Part shown: positions 20,755-29,387 of the stretch, one piece after another
How positions within the stretch are numbered: position 1 is the first letter of the stretch
Layout of the letters: every line of letters starts with the position of its first letter
Assembly (NCBI GenBank): GCA_037045435.1
Contig: JBAOID010000016.1
Coordinates: 1-64,000, forward strand
Length of the DNA stretch: 64,000 bases
Reading direction: 5' to 3'
Source: CBDUEF01 sp018063485
GTDB lineage: Bacteria; Pseudomonadota; Alphaproteobacteria; Rhodobacterales; Rhodobacteraceae
Notes under the pieces: generated by a model
Told to the model about the DNA's origin: nothing
Databases searched by the model: none
The model's input: the letters and a program-made list of their open reading frames with translations, nothing else
Made by a program: the position numbers and the translations under genes

Positions 20755-21303
20755 ATGCTGATACTGACGGCCGGAGTCGCGCTTTGGGCCTATTCGCATC
20801 TGATGAAACGGGTCACGCCCCGGTTTCGTGCCGGGCTTGGCGATAGCCGCGGCAAGCTGGTGGCCACGGTTTTGGCCCTTGCTGCCCTGGCTTTGATGAT
20901 CTACGGCTATCGCAGTGCCGATACTGTCCAACTGTGGCAGCCGCCGGCATTCTTGCGCCATATCAATAACCTGCTGATGCTGATTGCGGTGATCTTGCTC
21001 AATCTGGGCATGTCGCGCGGGGTGTTGAGGACCAAGATGCGGCATCCGATGCTGGGGGCGGTCAAGGTCTGGGCGCTGGCGCATTTGCTGGTGAATGGCG
21101 ATCTGGCTTCGGTGATCCTGTTTGGCGGTCTGCTCGCCTGGGCGGTGGTCGATCTGATCCTGATCAACAAGATGGAGCCTGCCTGGCAGCGCCCAGGCGC
21201 GGGGCCGGTGGTGAATGATGTGCTCTATATCGCGCTGTCGGTGCTTCTGTTTGGCGTGATCGGCTATGTCCATATCTGGCTTGGCTATAATCCATTCGGG
21301 TGA
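20755..21303 (+). CDS. NnrU-family membrane protein
   Basis: A 182-residue integral membrane protein with about five hydrophobic segments and the conserved HPMLGAVKVWALAHLLVNGDLASVILFGGLL block of the NnrU family. Members often sit near nitrite/nitric oxide reduction genes, but this copy is embedded in the mcl2-mch operon (1 bp after mcl2), so a denitrification role should not be assumed. Confidence 0.88.
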   Translation: MLILTAGVALWAYSHLMKRVTPRFRAGLGDSRGKLVATVLALAALALMIYGYRSADTVQLWQPPAFLRHINNLLMLIAVILLNLGMSRGVLRTKMRHPMLGAVKVWALAHLLVNGDLASVILFGGLLAWAVVDLILINKMEPAWQRPGAGPVVNDVLYIALSVLLFGVIGYVHIWLGYNPFG

Positions 21304-21306
21304 TCC

Positions 21307-21510
21307 ATGAAACTTTATCGCTTTTTATCAGATGATGACACCTCGGCCTTTTGCCACAAGGTTACGGCGGCGCTGAACAAGGGCTGGCAGGTGCATGGCA
21401 GTCCCACCTATGCCTTTGACGCCGCGCGCGGCGTGATGCGTTGCGGGCAGGCCGTGGTGAAAGAGGTGCCGGGGGTTTACACCGCCGAAACGAAATTGGG
21501 CGAGCAGTAG
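21307..21510 (+). CDS. DUF1737 domain protein
   Basis: A 67-residue protein. The pattern MKLYRFLSDDDTSAFCHKV ... ALNKGWQVHGSPTYAFD matches the DUF1737 family, in which L-x-K-GW-Q-x-G-P is conserved. Function unknown. It lies 3 bp after nnrU and 7 bp before mch. Confidence 0.82.
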   Translation: MKLYRFLSDDDTSAFCHKVTAALNKGWQVHGSPTYAFDAARGVMRCGQAVVKEVPGVYTAETKLGEQ

Positions 21511-21517
21511 CAGGGCG

Positions 21518-22546
21518 ATGATGAAAACCAATCCGGGGCGGTTTTTCGAGGATTACAGTCTTGGCGAGGTGATCAGCCATGCCGTGCCGCGCACCCTTTC
21601 CGGCGGCGAGCGCGCGATGTATCATGCGCTGTATCCGGCGCGCGGGGCGCTGTATTCATCGGATATATTTGCCAGGGCTTGTGGCCTGCCCGCGTCGCCG
21701 CTGGATGATCTGATCCTGTTTCATACGGTCTTTGGCAAGACCGTGCCCGATATCAGTCTGAATGCCATTGCCAATCTGGGCTATGCCGAGGGGCGCTGGC
21801 TGCGCCCGGTTTATCCCGGCGAAACGCTCCGCTCGGAAAGCACCGTCATCGGGTTGAAAGAGAACTCCAACCGTCAATCGGGTGTGGTTTGGGTAAGGAC
21901 GCGCGGGCTTGATCAGGATGAAGAGCCGGTGCTGGAATATGTGCGTTGGGTGATGGTGCGAAAGCGCGATTTTTCCGCTGTGGCCCCGGCGGCAGTGGTG
22001 CCGCAACTGGCCGCTGTGGTGGTGCCAAAGGCCCTGCATATCCCCAAACCGCTGGATTTCAGCCGCTATGATTTCGCGCTGGCTGGTGAGCCGCACCGGA
22101 TGCGCGATTATGCGGTGGGCGAGGTGATTGACCATGTTGACGGCGTGACGGTGGAAGAGGCCGAGCATATGCTGGCCACGCGGCTGTGGCAAAACACCGC
22201 CAAGGTGCATTTCGATGCCACCCAGCGCCCGGATGGGCGGCGGCTGATTTACGGCGGCCATGTGATTTCGCTGGCGCGGGCGCTGTCGTTCAACGGGCTG
22301 GCCAATGCGCAGATGCTTGTGGCGTTGAACGCGGGCGCGCATGTGAATCCGTGCTTTGCAGGCGATACCGTTCGGGCGTGGTCAGAGGTGCTGGAGACCA
22401 GCGAAACCGACGCGCCGGGGGTTGGCGCAATCCGGTTGCGGTTGGTGGCCACCAAGGGCGCCTCCGGGGCGCTGCGCAGCGCGGATGGCAAGTATCTGCC
22501 AGAGGTGCTGCTGGATCTGGATTACTGGGCGCTGATGCCGCTGTGA
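21518..22546 (+). CDS. mch: Mesaconyl-CoA hydratase
   Basis: A 342-residue MaoC-type double hot-dog hydratase that converts mesaconyl-CoA to beta-methylmalyl-CoA in the ethylmalonyl-CoA pathway. The N-terminal FEDYSLGEVISHAVPRTLSGGERAMYHALY and the second-half YGGHVISLARALSFNGLANA match Mch. Two ATGs are adjacent (21518 and 21521); AGGG at 21512-21515 suits the second slightly better. Last gene of the mcl2 operon. Confidence 0.92.
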   Translation: MMKTNPGRFFEDYSLGEVISHAVPRTLSGGERAMYHALYPARGALYSSDIFARACGLPASPLDDLILFHTVFGKTVPDISLNAIANLGYAEGRWLRPVYPGETLRSESTVIGLKENSNRQSGVVWVRTRGLDQDEEPVLEYVRWVMVRKRDFSAVAPAAVVPQLAAVVVPKALHIPKPLDFSRYDFALAGEPHRMRDYAVGEVIDHVDGVTVEEAEHMLATRLWQNTAKVHFDATQRPDGRRLIYGGHVISLARALSFNGLANAQMLVALNAGAHVNPCFAGDTVRAWSEVLETSETDAPGVGAIRLRLVATKGASGALRSADGKYLPEVLLDLDYWALMPL

Positions 22547-22611
22547 TGGGTTTGATAACCTGATTGGGCCCGTCGTGCAGATCTGGCCAAAACCTCTGGG
22601 AGAGAAAATAA

Positions 22612-23373
22612 ATGCGCCATGTTCTGGTTTTGGCGGCGATGTTGGCTTTGGCGACGCCGGCGGTTGCGCAGTCGGTCTATGAGTTTCCCGATGATGAGGA
22701 AGAAGCCGTTTTCATCGTCAATGAGGTGATCGCAACCTTGTATCACGAATTGGGCCATGCCCTGATCGACGTGTTGCAACTGCCGGTGCTGGGCAAGGAA
22801 GAGGATGCCGCCGACCATCTTTCCGTCATTTTGATGAATGACATCTGGGATGAGGACTCTGCGGCGGCGGTGCTTGCCAGTGATGCAACGGCCTATGCCT
22901 TGCAGGCGGCTCGGCGCGAGGCGGGTGGCGAAGAACCTGCCTATGCCGACGAACACAGCCTGGACATGCAGCGTTACTATAATGTGGTGTGCCTGTTTTA
23001 CGGGGCGAACCCTGACGAGCGGCAAAAACTGGCGGATGATCTGGGGCTGCCGCCGGAACGCGCAGAGCGTTGCCCGCAGGAATGGGAGGCCGCAGCGGGA
23101 TCGTGGGAGGCCCTGTTGGCGGATGCAACTCCGGGCGGCGGCAATGTCGGGCTGGAAATGGCACCGGGCCAGGTGGGCATGGCCTTGGCGGATGTGCTGG
23201 CCGAGGAGGTCAGATCCATCAACGAACGCATCGGCCTGCCCGAGCAGGTGACGGTGGTGGTGGCTGATTGCGGCGAGGCAAATGCCTATTACAATCCCGA
23301 GGACCGCACCATTACCATGTGCAACGAATATGCGCAAAACCTGCAAGAGATGTGGGAAAGCACTGCGGAGTAA
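22612..23373 (+). CDS. Secreted DUF4344 putative metallopeptidase
   Basis: A 253-residue protein with a 19-residue signal peptide ending AVAQ. The motif TLYHELGHALIDVLQLPVLG has the HExxH-like zinc site HELGH; ATAYAL and the C-terminal DCGEANAYYNPEDRTITMC contribute conserved residues of the DUF4344 family. Probably periplasmic; substrate unknown. It stands between mch and the sdh promoter. Confidence 0.83.
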   Translation: MRHVLVLAAMLALATPAVAQSVYEFPDDEEEAVFIVNEVIATLYHELGHALIDVLQLPVLGKEEDAADHLSVILMNDIWDEDSAAAVLASDATAYALQAARREAGGEEPAYADEHSLDMQRYYNVVCLFYGANPDERQKLADDLGLPPERAERCPQEWEAAAGSWEALLADATPGGGNVGLEMAPGQVGMALADVLAEEVRSINERIGLPEQVTVVVADCGEANAYYNPEDRTITMCNEYAQNLQEMWESTAE

Positions 23374-23374
23374 T

Positions 23375-23407
23375 TTGTGATCACATAATTTTTTTGCGTG
23401 ATCACAA
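23375..23407. promoter_or_regulatory. Paired palindromic operator upstream of sdhC
   Basis: TTGTGATCACA at 23375-23385 and CGTGATCACAAA at 23397-23408, centre to centre 21 bp. The same pair with the same spacing precedes sucC (14413-14445). The intervening ATAATTTTTTTG is AT-rich, like the AAAAAAATT between the sucC sites. The position, about 140-165 bp before sdhC, is similar in both promoters. Confidence 0.72.
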
Positions 23408-23544
23408 ATGCAAAGAATATGTGGCGTAATCGGAATCTGGCCGTTTTTTAGGTGGGGTACTGGTGACAAACCTGATTTTCGCGTTAGAAGGGAAACAGAA
23501 GTCTTTCCGCGCCACAGTCGCGGCGCATGACGAAGGAATATAGC

Positions 23545-23928
23545 ATGGCCGAAGCAAAGCGGGTTGAACGCCCCCTTTCCCCCCATCTGCAAATCTACCG
23601 CCCGCAATTGACCTCGATCACCTCGATCCTGACACGCATCACCGGCAACGGGGTGATCGTGGCGGTGGCGCTGGCGGTCTGGTGGCTGCTGGCGGCGGCG
23701 GTGTCGGACCAGTATTTCGCTGTGGCAAATGCGGTGGTGACAAGCTGGTTTGGCGATCTGGTGTTTACCCTCTCGGCCTGGGCGGTGTGGTATCACTATC
23801 TTGCCGGGCTGCGGCATCTGTATTTCGACGCGGGCCACGGGATGGATATTCCAACGGCGGAAAAGCTGGGCTGGGCCTGTATCATCGGGTCGGTCGTGCT
23901 GACCGTCCTGACCATCATCATCATCTGA
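23545..23928 (+). CDS. sdhC: Succinate dehydrogenase cytochrome b556 subunit
   Basis: A 127-residue membrane anchor of complex II. The N-terminal RPLSPHLQIYRPQLTSITSILTRITG is the SdhC signature (quinone-side Ser/Arg), followed by three hydrophobic helices and HYLAGLRHLYFDAGH with the haem-ligand histidine. I prefer ATG 23545 over 23527 because AAGGA lies 7 bp before it. Confidence 0.95.
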   Translation: MAEAKRVERPLSPHLQIYRPQLTSITSILTRITGNGVIVAVALAVWWLLAAAVSDQYFAVANAVVTSWFGDLVFTLSAWAVWYHYLAGLRHLYFDAGHGMDIPTAEKLGWACIIGSVVLTVLTIIII

Positions 23929-23938
23929 GGGGGCCATC

Positions 23939-24310
23939 ATGCGTTATCTGACAGCCCGCAAGCGCGCCGAGGGCAAGGGCGCATCCGGCACCGGGACCGA
24001 GCATCACTGGTCAATGACCGTTACGGCGGTGGCCTTGGCCTTCATGGTGCCGAGCTGGATTTACATCTTCGGCCACGCGCTGGGCAAGGATCGCGCCGGG
24101 GTAGTTGAGACGTTTTCGCACCCGTTCCCGGCCATCCTGACCGCGCTGGTTCTGGTGGTGGGGATGCGGCATTTTGCCAAAGGTGCCGCCATGATGATCG
24201 AGGATTACGCGCGGGGCACGGCGCGCAAGATGCTGGTGATCTTTGCCAGTTCGCTTGCGGCGGTGATTGTCGCCACCGGGCTGTTCGCCCTCATCAAGAT
24301 AGCGCTGTAA
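23939..24310 (+). CDS. sdhD: Succinate dehydrogenase membrane anchor subunit
   Basis: A 123-residue second anchor with three hydrophobic helices. The N-terminal RYLTARKRAEGKGASGTGTEHHW matches alphaproteobacterial SdhD, and MIEDYARGTARKM resembles the quinone-site DY motif. Starts 10 bp after sdhC. Confidence 0.93.
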   Translation: MRYLTARKRAEGKGASGTGTEHHWSMTVTAVALAFMVPSWIYIFGHALGKDRAGVVETFSHPFPAILTALVLVVGMRHFAKGAAMMIEDYARGTARKMLVIFASSLAAVIVATGLFALIKIAL

Positions 24311-24319
24311 GGGGCTGAT

Positions 24320-26122
24320 ATGACTGCTTATCCATATGAAGTGCATGACTATGACGTGGTGGTTGTCGGGGCCGGGGGCGCGGGCCTGCGCGCCACTTTG
24401 GGCATGGCCGAGCAAGGGCTGCGCACGGCCTGTGTGACCAAGGTTTTCCCGACCCGTTCCCATACCGTGGCTGCGCAGGGTGGCATTGCGGCCTCGCTTG
24501 GCAATATGGGCCCCGATAGCTGGCAGTGGCATATGTATGACACCATCAAGGGGTCGGACTGGTTGGGTGACACCGACGCGATGGAGTATCTGGCGCGTGA
24601 GGCCCCGAAAGCGGTTTACGAATTGGAACACTACGGTGTGCCCTTCTCGCGGACCGAAGAGGGCAAGATCTATCAGCGCCCGTTCGGTGGCATGACCTCG
24701 GAATATGGCGAGGGTCCGCCGGTGGCGCGAACCTGTGCGGCGGCCGACCGCACCGGTCATGCCATTTTGCACACACTTTATGGCCAGTGTCTGAAGAACA
24801 ACGCCGAGTTCTTCATCGAATATTTCGCCATTGACCTGATCATGACCGACGGTCGTTGCACCGGAGTGGTGGCATGGAAGCTGGATGACGGCACGATCCA
24901 TGTCTTCAACGCCAAGATGACGGTTCTGGCGACCGGCGGCTATGGGCGCGCATATTTCAGCGCGACTTCGGCCCATACCGTCACCGGCGATGGCGGTGGC
25001 ATGGTGGCGCGGGCCGGTCTGCCCTTGCAGGATATGGAGTTTGTGCAGTTTCACCCGACCGGGATTTACGGCTCGGGCTGTTTGATCACCGAAGGCGCGC
25101 GGGGCGAGGGTGGCTATCTGACCAACTCGGAAGGCGAGCGCTTCATGGAGCGGTATGCGCCCCATTACAAAGATCTGGCCAGCCGCGATGTGGTGTCGCG
25201 CTGCATGACGATTGAAATCCGCGAAGGGCGTGGCGTGGGGCCGCACAAGGACCATATCCACCTGAACCTGAACCATTTGCCCAAAGCGACGCTTGATCTG
25301 CGTCTGCCGGGGATTTCGGAATCGGCGCGGATTTTTGCCGGTGTCGATCTGCAAAAAGAGCCGATCCCGGTGCTGCCGACCGTGCATTACAACATGGGCG
25401 GGATTCCGACCAACTACTTTGGCGAGGTGTTGAACCCGACGGCTGACGCGCCCGATGCAATCTTCCCCGGCCTGATGGCGGTGGGGGAGGCGGGCTGCGC
25501 AAGCGTTCATGGTGCGAACCGCTTGGGGTCGAACTCGCTGATTGATCTTGTGGTGTTTGGGCGCGCGGCGGCCATTCGCGCCGGTGAGATTGTGAAGCCC
25601 AAGGACCGGGCGGGTGATGTGAACAAGGGTGAGGTGGACCGTATTCTTGGCCGCTTTGATGCCACCCGCAACGCCAATGGCACGATCCCGACCGCCGATC
25701 TGCGGCTTGAGATGCAAAAGACCATGCAGGCCGATGCGGCAGTGTTCCGCACCGACAAGACGCTGGGCGAAGGCGTGGTCAAGATGACGGCGATTGCCGC
25801 GAAACTGAGCGATGTGAAGGTGACCGACCGCTCGATGGTCTGGAACTCGGATCTGATGGAAACGCTGGAATTGCAAAACCTGATGCCGAACGCGCTGGCC
25901 ACCATTGTTGCCGCCGAAGCTCGCAAGGAATCGCGCGGCGCCCATGCGCATGAGGATTATCCGAACCGCGATGATGTGAATTGGCGCGTTCACTCGCTGG
26001 CGCGGGTGGATGGTAACAAGGTCACGCTTGCGTCGCGTCCGGTGCATCTGAACCCGCTGACCAAAGCGCAGGATGGCGGGATTGATCTGGCGAGAATCGC
26101 GCCCAAGGCAAGGGTTTATTGA
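24320..26122 (+). CDS. sdhA: Succinate dehydrogenase flavoprotein subunit
   Basis: A 600-residue flavoprotein. FAD fold VVVGAGGAGLRAT, covalent FAD histidine in RSHTVAAQGG, substrate segments FHPTGIYGSGCLITEGARGEGG and HYNMGGIPTNYFGEV, and the C-terminal HAHEDYPNRDDVNW are all intact. It oxidises succinate to fumarate and passes electrons to SdhB. The stop codon overlaps the start of a lipoprotein gene (TGATG). Confidence 0.97.
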   Translation: MTAYPYEVHDYDVVVVGAGGAGLRATLGMAEQGLRTACVTKVFPTRSHTVAAQGGIAASLGNMGPDSWQWHMYDTIKGSDWLGDTDAMEYLAREAPKAVYELEHYGVPFSRTEEGKIYQRPFGGMTSEYGEGPPVARTCAAADRTGHAILHTLYGQCLKNNAEFFIEYFAIDLIMTDGRCTGVVAWKLDDGTIHVFNAKMTVLATGGYGRAYFSATSAHTVTGDGGGMVARAGLPLQDMEFVQFHPTGIYGSGCLITEGARGEGGYLTNSEGERFMERYAPHYKDLASRDVVSRCMTIEIREGRGVGPHKDHIHLNLNHLPKATLDLRLPGISESARIFAGVDLQKEPIPVLPTVHYNMGGIPTNYFGEVLNPTADAPDAIFPGLMAVGEAGCASVHGANRLGSNSLIDLVVFGRAAAIRAGEIVKPKDRAGDVNKGEVDRILGRFDATRNANGTIPTADLRLEMQKTMQADAAVFRTDKTLGEGVVKMTAIAAKLSDVKVTDRSMVWNSDLMETLELQNLMPNALATIVAAEARKESRGAHAHEDYPNRDDVNWRVHSLARVDGNKVTLASRPVHLNPLTKAQDGGIDLARIAPKARVY

Positions 26123-26436
26123 TGCGTGCCGTGCTGTTGCTTGCGCTGATTGTGCTGGCCGCCTGCGATCCGCAGGCCTTGGCCAACAAGGCGTTGCGCC
26201 GCACCGCTGAATCGGTGGTGATGCCGGTGGTGTCGCGCGACATGCCCTCGGGCGTGGCCGAGGTGGCAACGCGCTGCATTCTGGACAGTGCCAGCGCCTA
26301 CGAGATTGAAAGCCTGGCCCGCGATGTGGGCGTTGAGGCAGGCACGTTGACAGTGCAAACCATCCGGTCGATTGCACAGCGACCGGCAGTAGCGGGCTGT
26401 TTTGCGACCGGTGGCGTGCCACCTTTGAGGGGATAG
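26122..26436 (+). CDS. Small lipoprotein between sdhA and sdhB
   Basis: A 104-residue predicted lipoprotein: MRAVLLLALIVLAAC is a signal sequence with lipobox LAAC. The mature part is alpha-helical in character, without recognisable domains. ATG overlaps the sdhA stop (TGATG), so it is translated with the sdh operon. Function unknown. Confidence 0.75.
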   Translation: MRAVLLLALIVLAACDPQALANKALRRTAESVVMPVVSRDMPSGVAEVATRCILDSASAYEIESLARDVGVEAGTLTVQTIRSIAQRPAVAGCFATGGVPPLRG

Positions 26437-26439
26437 ACC

Positions 26440-26727
26440 ATGCGCAAGATGCTGATTCTTCTTGTTCTGGCTGCTTGCGGGCCGATCACGGTAGAGCAGG
26501 CCGAGCGCCAATGCTATGAGCGCGCGCGCCTTGCGGAACAGCCGCGGGGTTCGGTCTCGGTGGGCGTCGGCTCTGGCGGGCGCACGGCGGCGGGAGTCGA
26601 GTTGAATGTCTCGACAGATTACCTGATGGGCCGCGATCCTGGCCAAGTTTACGACAATTGCGTGATGGGCAAATCCGGGCAAATGCCCTCACGCCCCTAT
26701 TCCAGCCTGACCGCTGCCCCGAAATGA
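26440..26727 (+). CDS. Second small lipoprotein between sdhA and sdhB
   Basis: A 95-residue predicted lipoprotein with a short signal MRKMLILLVLAAC. The mature part includes a Gly/Ser/Val-rich strand region (SVSVGVGSGGRTAAGVELNVS), suggesting a small beta structure. It starts 3 bp after the previous gene and ends 17 bp before sdhB. Function unknown. Confidence 0.75.
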   Translation: MRKMLILLVLAACGPITVEQAERQCYERARLAEQPRGSVSVGVGSGGRTAAGVELNVSTDYLMGRDPGQVYDNCVMGKSGQMPSRPYSSLTAAPK

Positions 26728-26744
26728 TGCGAAAGGCCTGAGCC

Positions 26745-27521
26745 ATGGTTCAATTCACCCTGCCGAAAAACTCCAAGGTCCGCACCGGGAAAACCTGGCC
26801 GCGTCCTGATGGCAAGAACGTGCGCAAGTTCCAGATCTACCGCTGGACGCCAGATGATGGCCAGAACCCGCGGGTGGACACTTATTTCGTCGATATGGAC
26901 AAATGCGGCCCGATGGTTCTGGATGCGCTGATCAAGATCAAGAACGAGATCGACCCGACGCTGACGTTCCGCCGCTCTTGCCGTGAGGGGATTTGCGGCT
27001 CTTGCGCGATGAATATCGGCGGGATCAACACCTTGGCCTGCATTTACGGGCTGGATGAGGTAAAGGGCGATGTGAAAATCTATCCTTTGCCGCATATGCC
27101 GGTGGTCAAGGATCTGATCCCGGATCTGACGCATTTCTACGCCCAGCACGCCAGCATCATGCCGTGGCTGGAAACGAAAACCAACCGCCCGGCCAAGGAA
27201 TGGCGGCAGTCGATTGAAGACCGCGCGAAACTGGACGGGCTGTATGAATGCGTGATGTGTGCCTCGTGCAGCACCGCTTGCCCGTCCTATTGGTGGAATG
27301 GCGACAAGTATCTGGGGCCGGCGGCGCTGTTGCATGCCTATCGCTGGATCATCGACAGCCGAGATGAGGCCACTGGGGAGCGGTTGGATGCGTTGGAAGA
27401 TCCGTTCAAGCTTTATCGTTGCCACACCATCATGAATTGCACCAAAACCTGCCCCAAGGGATTGAACCCGGCGGCGGCGATCGCGCATATCAAATCCATG
27501 ATGGTGGACCGGGTGGTCTGA
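26745..27521 (+). CDS. sdhB: Succinate dehydrogenase iron-sulphur subunit
   Basis: A 258-residue subunit with three clusters visible: CREGICGSC plus a later cysteine for 2Fe-2S, CVMCASCSTACP for 4Fe-4S, and CHTIMNCTKTCPKGLNP for the remaining cluster. It closes the sdhCDA-lipoprotein-lipoprotein-sdhB operon. Confidence 0.97.
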   Translation: MVQFTLPKNSKVRTGKTWPRPDGKNVRKFQIYRWTPDDGQNPRVDTYFVDMDKCGPMVLDALIKIKNEIDPTLTFRRSCREGICGSCAMNIGGINTLACIYGLDEVKGDVKIYPLPHMPVVKDLIPDLTHFYAQHASIMPWLETKTNRPAKEWRQSIEDRAKLDGLYECVMCASCSTACPSYWWNGDKYLGPAALLHAYRWIIDSRDEATGERLDALEDPFKLYRCHTIMNCTKTCPKGLNPAAAIAHIKSMMVDRVV

Positions 27522-27542
27522 CGGTTTGCGCAGAGCGCCCCG

Positions 27543-28526
27543 TCAGCAGAACCGCTCGACGGTGCTGGCCTGATCCGCACTGTAGCGGTCGCCGTAAGCC
27601 CAGCCGACGGGCAAGACCGCCTCGATCGCGCTGCGGTCGCTGGCGGAAAGCCTGATCTCGCTCGCCTTCGCCCAAGCGGTCAGGTGATCCGCGCTGCGCG
27701 TTCCCGGAATCGGGATCAGGTGATCGCCCTGATGCAGGACCCAGGCAATCGCCAGCGCGGGCGCGCTGTGGCCCATCTGTGCCGCAAGGGCCCGGAATTG
27801 GAGCAGTTTTGCGCGGTTGAGTGGCCAGTTCTGCGGATCAAAGCGCGGGATCTGGCTGCGGAATGGATCAAGCGGCTGACGGTCGGGGTCCAGCATCGGC
27901 TCTCCCAAAGCCCCGCGCGCCAAGGGCGCAAACGGCACCAAGGCCACGCCCAACTCGGCGCAGGCCTGCACCAAGCCCAGTTCCGGCTGCCGGGTCCAAA
28001 GCGAATACTCATTTTGCACCGCGCGGCAGGGGCGCACCGCATGGGCGCGGCGCAGGGTGCCGGGGGAAACCTCGGACAGGCCATAGCCGCCAATCAAGCC
28101 TTGGTCGATCAGGCGACCCAAGCTGTCTGCCACATCTTCAATCGGAATGGCCTGATCATGGCGATGGATGTAAAACAAATCCACATAGTCGCGACCCAAA
28201 CGGCGCAACGATGCTTCAAGTTCGGCGCGCAAGTAGCTGGCAGAATTGTCAATCCGGCGCGTGCTGCCCGGAACGATCCCGGCCTTGGTGGCCAGCGTGA
28301 TCTTTGGTTTGCGCAAAGCCAGCCACTCACCAAGCACGCTTTCCGAAACGCCAGCGCCGTAAATATTGGCGGTGTCGTAAAAGCTGATGCCATGATCGAG
28401 AGCTGCGTCAAGACAGATCAGGCTTTCGGCTTTTGTGGTGGGCCCGAAGAGGCCGCCAAAGGACAAACATCCCAAACCGATGGCCGAAACCATCGGTCCA
28501 TTGGAGCCTAATTGCCGCTGCTTCAT
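27543..28526 (-). CDS. Aldo/keto reductase
   Basis: A 327-residue NAD(P)H-dependent reductase of the AKR superfamily (AKR13-like). The start MKQRQLGSNGPMVSAIGLGCLSFGG, the catalytic Asp-Tyr region FYDTANIYGAG, Lys in LATKAG, VDLFYIHRHD and IPIPGTRSADHL are all present. Substrate unknown. Convergent with sdhB. Confidence 0.9.
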   Translation of the reverse strand: MKQRQLGSNGPMVSAIGLGCLSFGGLFGPTTKAESLICLDAALDHGISFYDTANIYGAGVSESVLGEWLALRKPKITLATKAGIVPGSTRRIDNSASYLRAELEASLRRLGRDYVDLFYIHRHDQAIPIEDVADSLGRLIDQGLIGGYGLSEVSPGTLRRAHAVRPCRAVQNEYSLWTRQPELGLVQACAELGVALVPFAPLARGALGEPMLDPDRQPLDPFRSQIPRFDPQNWPLNRAKLLQFRALAAQMGHSAPALAIAWVLHQGDHLIPIPGTRSADHLTAWAKASEIRLSASDRSAIEAVLPVGWAYGDRYSADQASTVERFC

Positions 28527-28626
28527 TGTGTTGCCTTCTGTCAGGGGGCGGCACTAAACCGCCGCAAATCGCTTTGGTCAAGCGCGGATGCGGTGCGGGC
28601 CTTGAAACTGCGTGCGCGGCGCGGGA

Positions 28627-29332
28627 TCAGGCGAAGGCCGCCTCAAGCGCCACTTCGACCATCGCGCCAAAGCTGCGCTCGCGTTGATCCGAGGGCAGCG
28701 ATTTCATGGGTGAGGATGTGATCCGAGATTGTCAGCACCGCCAGCGCGCGCCGTTTGTGGCGGGCGGCGAGGATGTAAAGTTCGGCCGCCTCCATCTCGA
28801 CGCAAAGCGTGCCGTGGCGTTGCAACTGATCGTTCAGATCGGGGCGCTCGTCATAGAAGGTGTCAGACGAATAGATGCCGCCAACATGCACCGGAACGCC
28901 GATTTTCAGCGCGGCCTTGTGGGCGGCACAAAGCAGGCCGAAATCGGCGCAGGGGGCGAAATTCATCTCGCGCAGCAGGGCGCGCGACGGGCTGCCAAGG
29001 GTGGAGGCGGTTTGCGCCAGAACCACATCGCGCACGGCGATATTGGGTTGCAAGGCCCCCGCCGAGCCGATGCGGATCAGGGTTTGCGCGCCATATTCAG
29101 TAATCAATTCATTGGCATAGATGGAAAGAGACGGCATCCCCATGCCGGTGCCGTGGATGGTGACCCGATGGCCGCGCCATGTGCCGCTATAGCCCAGCAT
29201 CCCGCGCACCTCGTTCACCAGCACCGGGTTATCAAGATATGTCTGGGCGGCCCAGCGGGCGCGGTAAGGGTCGCCCGGCAGCAGCACGGTTTCGGCAATC
29301 TGGCCCGGTTTGGCCCCGATATGGGTGGACAT
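28627..29332 (-). CDS. deoD: Purine-nucleoside phosphorylase DeoD type (frameshifted here)
   Basis: A 234-residue phosphorylase after correction. Start MSTHIGAKPGQIAETVLLPGDPYRA, phosphate-binding RIGSAGAL, and nucleoside-site VEMEAAELY are visible. One extra base in the TTT at 28702-28704 changes the last 25 residues; without it the frame reads LTHESLPSDQRERSFGAMVEVALEAAFA, the normal DeoD ending, with stop at 28627. Confidence 0.92.
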
Positions 29333-29387
29333 GCGCTTCCTTTCGTTTTGCCGCAGGCTAGGGCAGGTGCGGCGCGGTGGGAAGGGG

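Noticed and set aside
20755..21303. Assigning NnrU a nitric-oxide role.
   Set aside because: No denitrification genes lie nearby; the gene is inside the mcl2-mch operon.
24011..26422. Very long minus-strand open frame opposite sdhA.
   Set aside because: It is the antisense shadow of sdhDA; its composition (His, Arg, Gln rich) is that of reverse-read GC-rich coding DNA.
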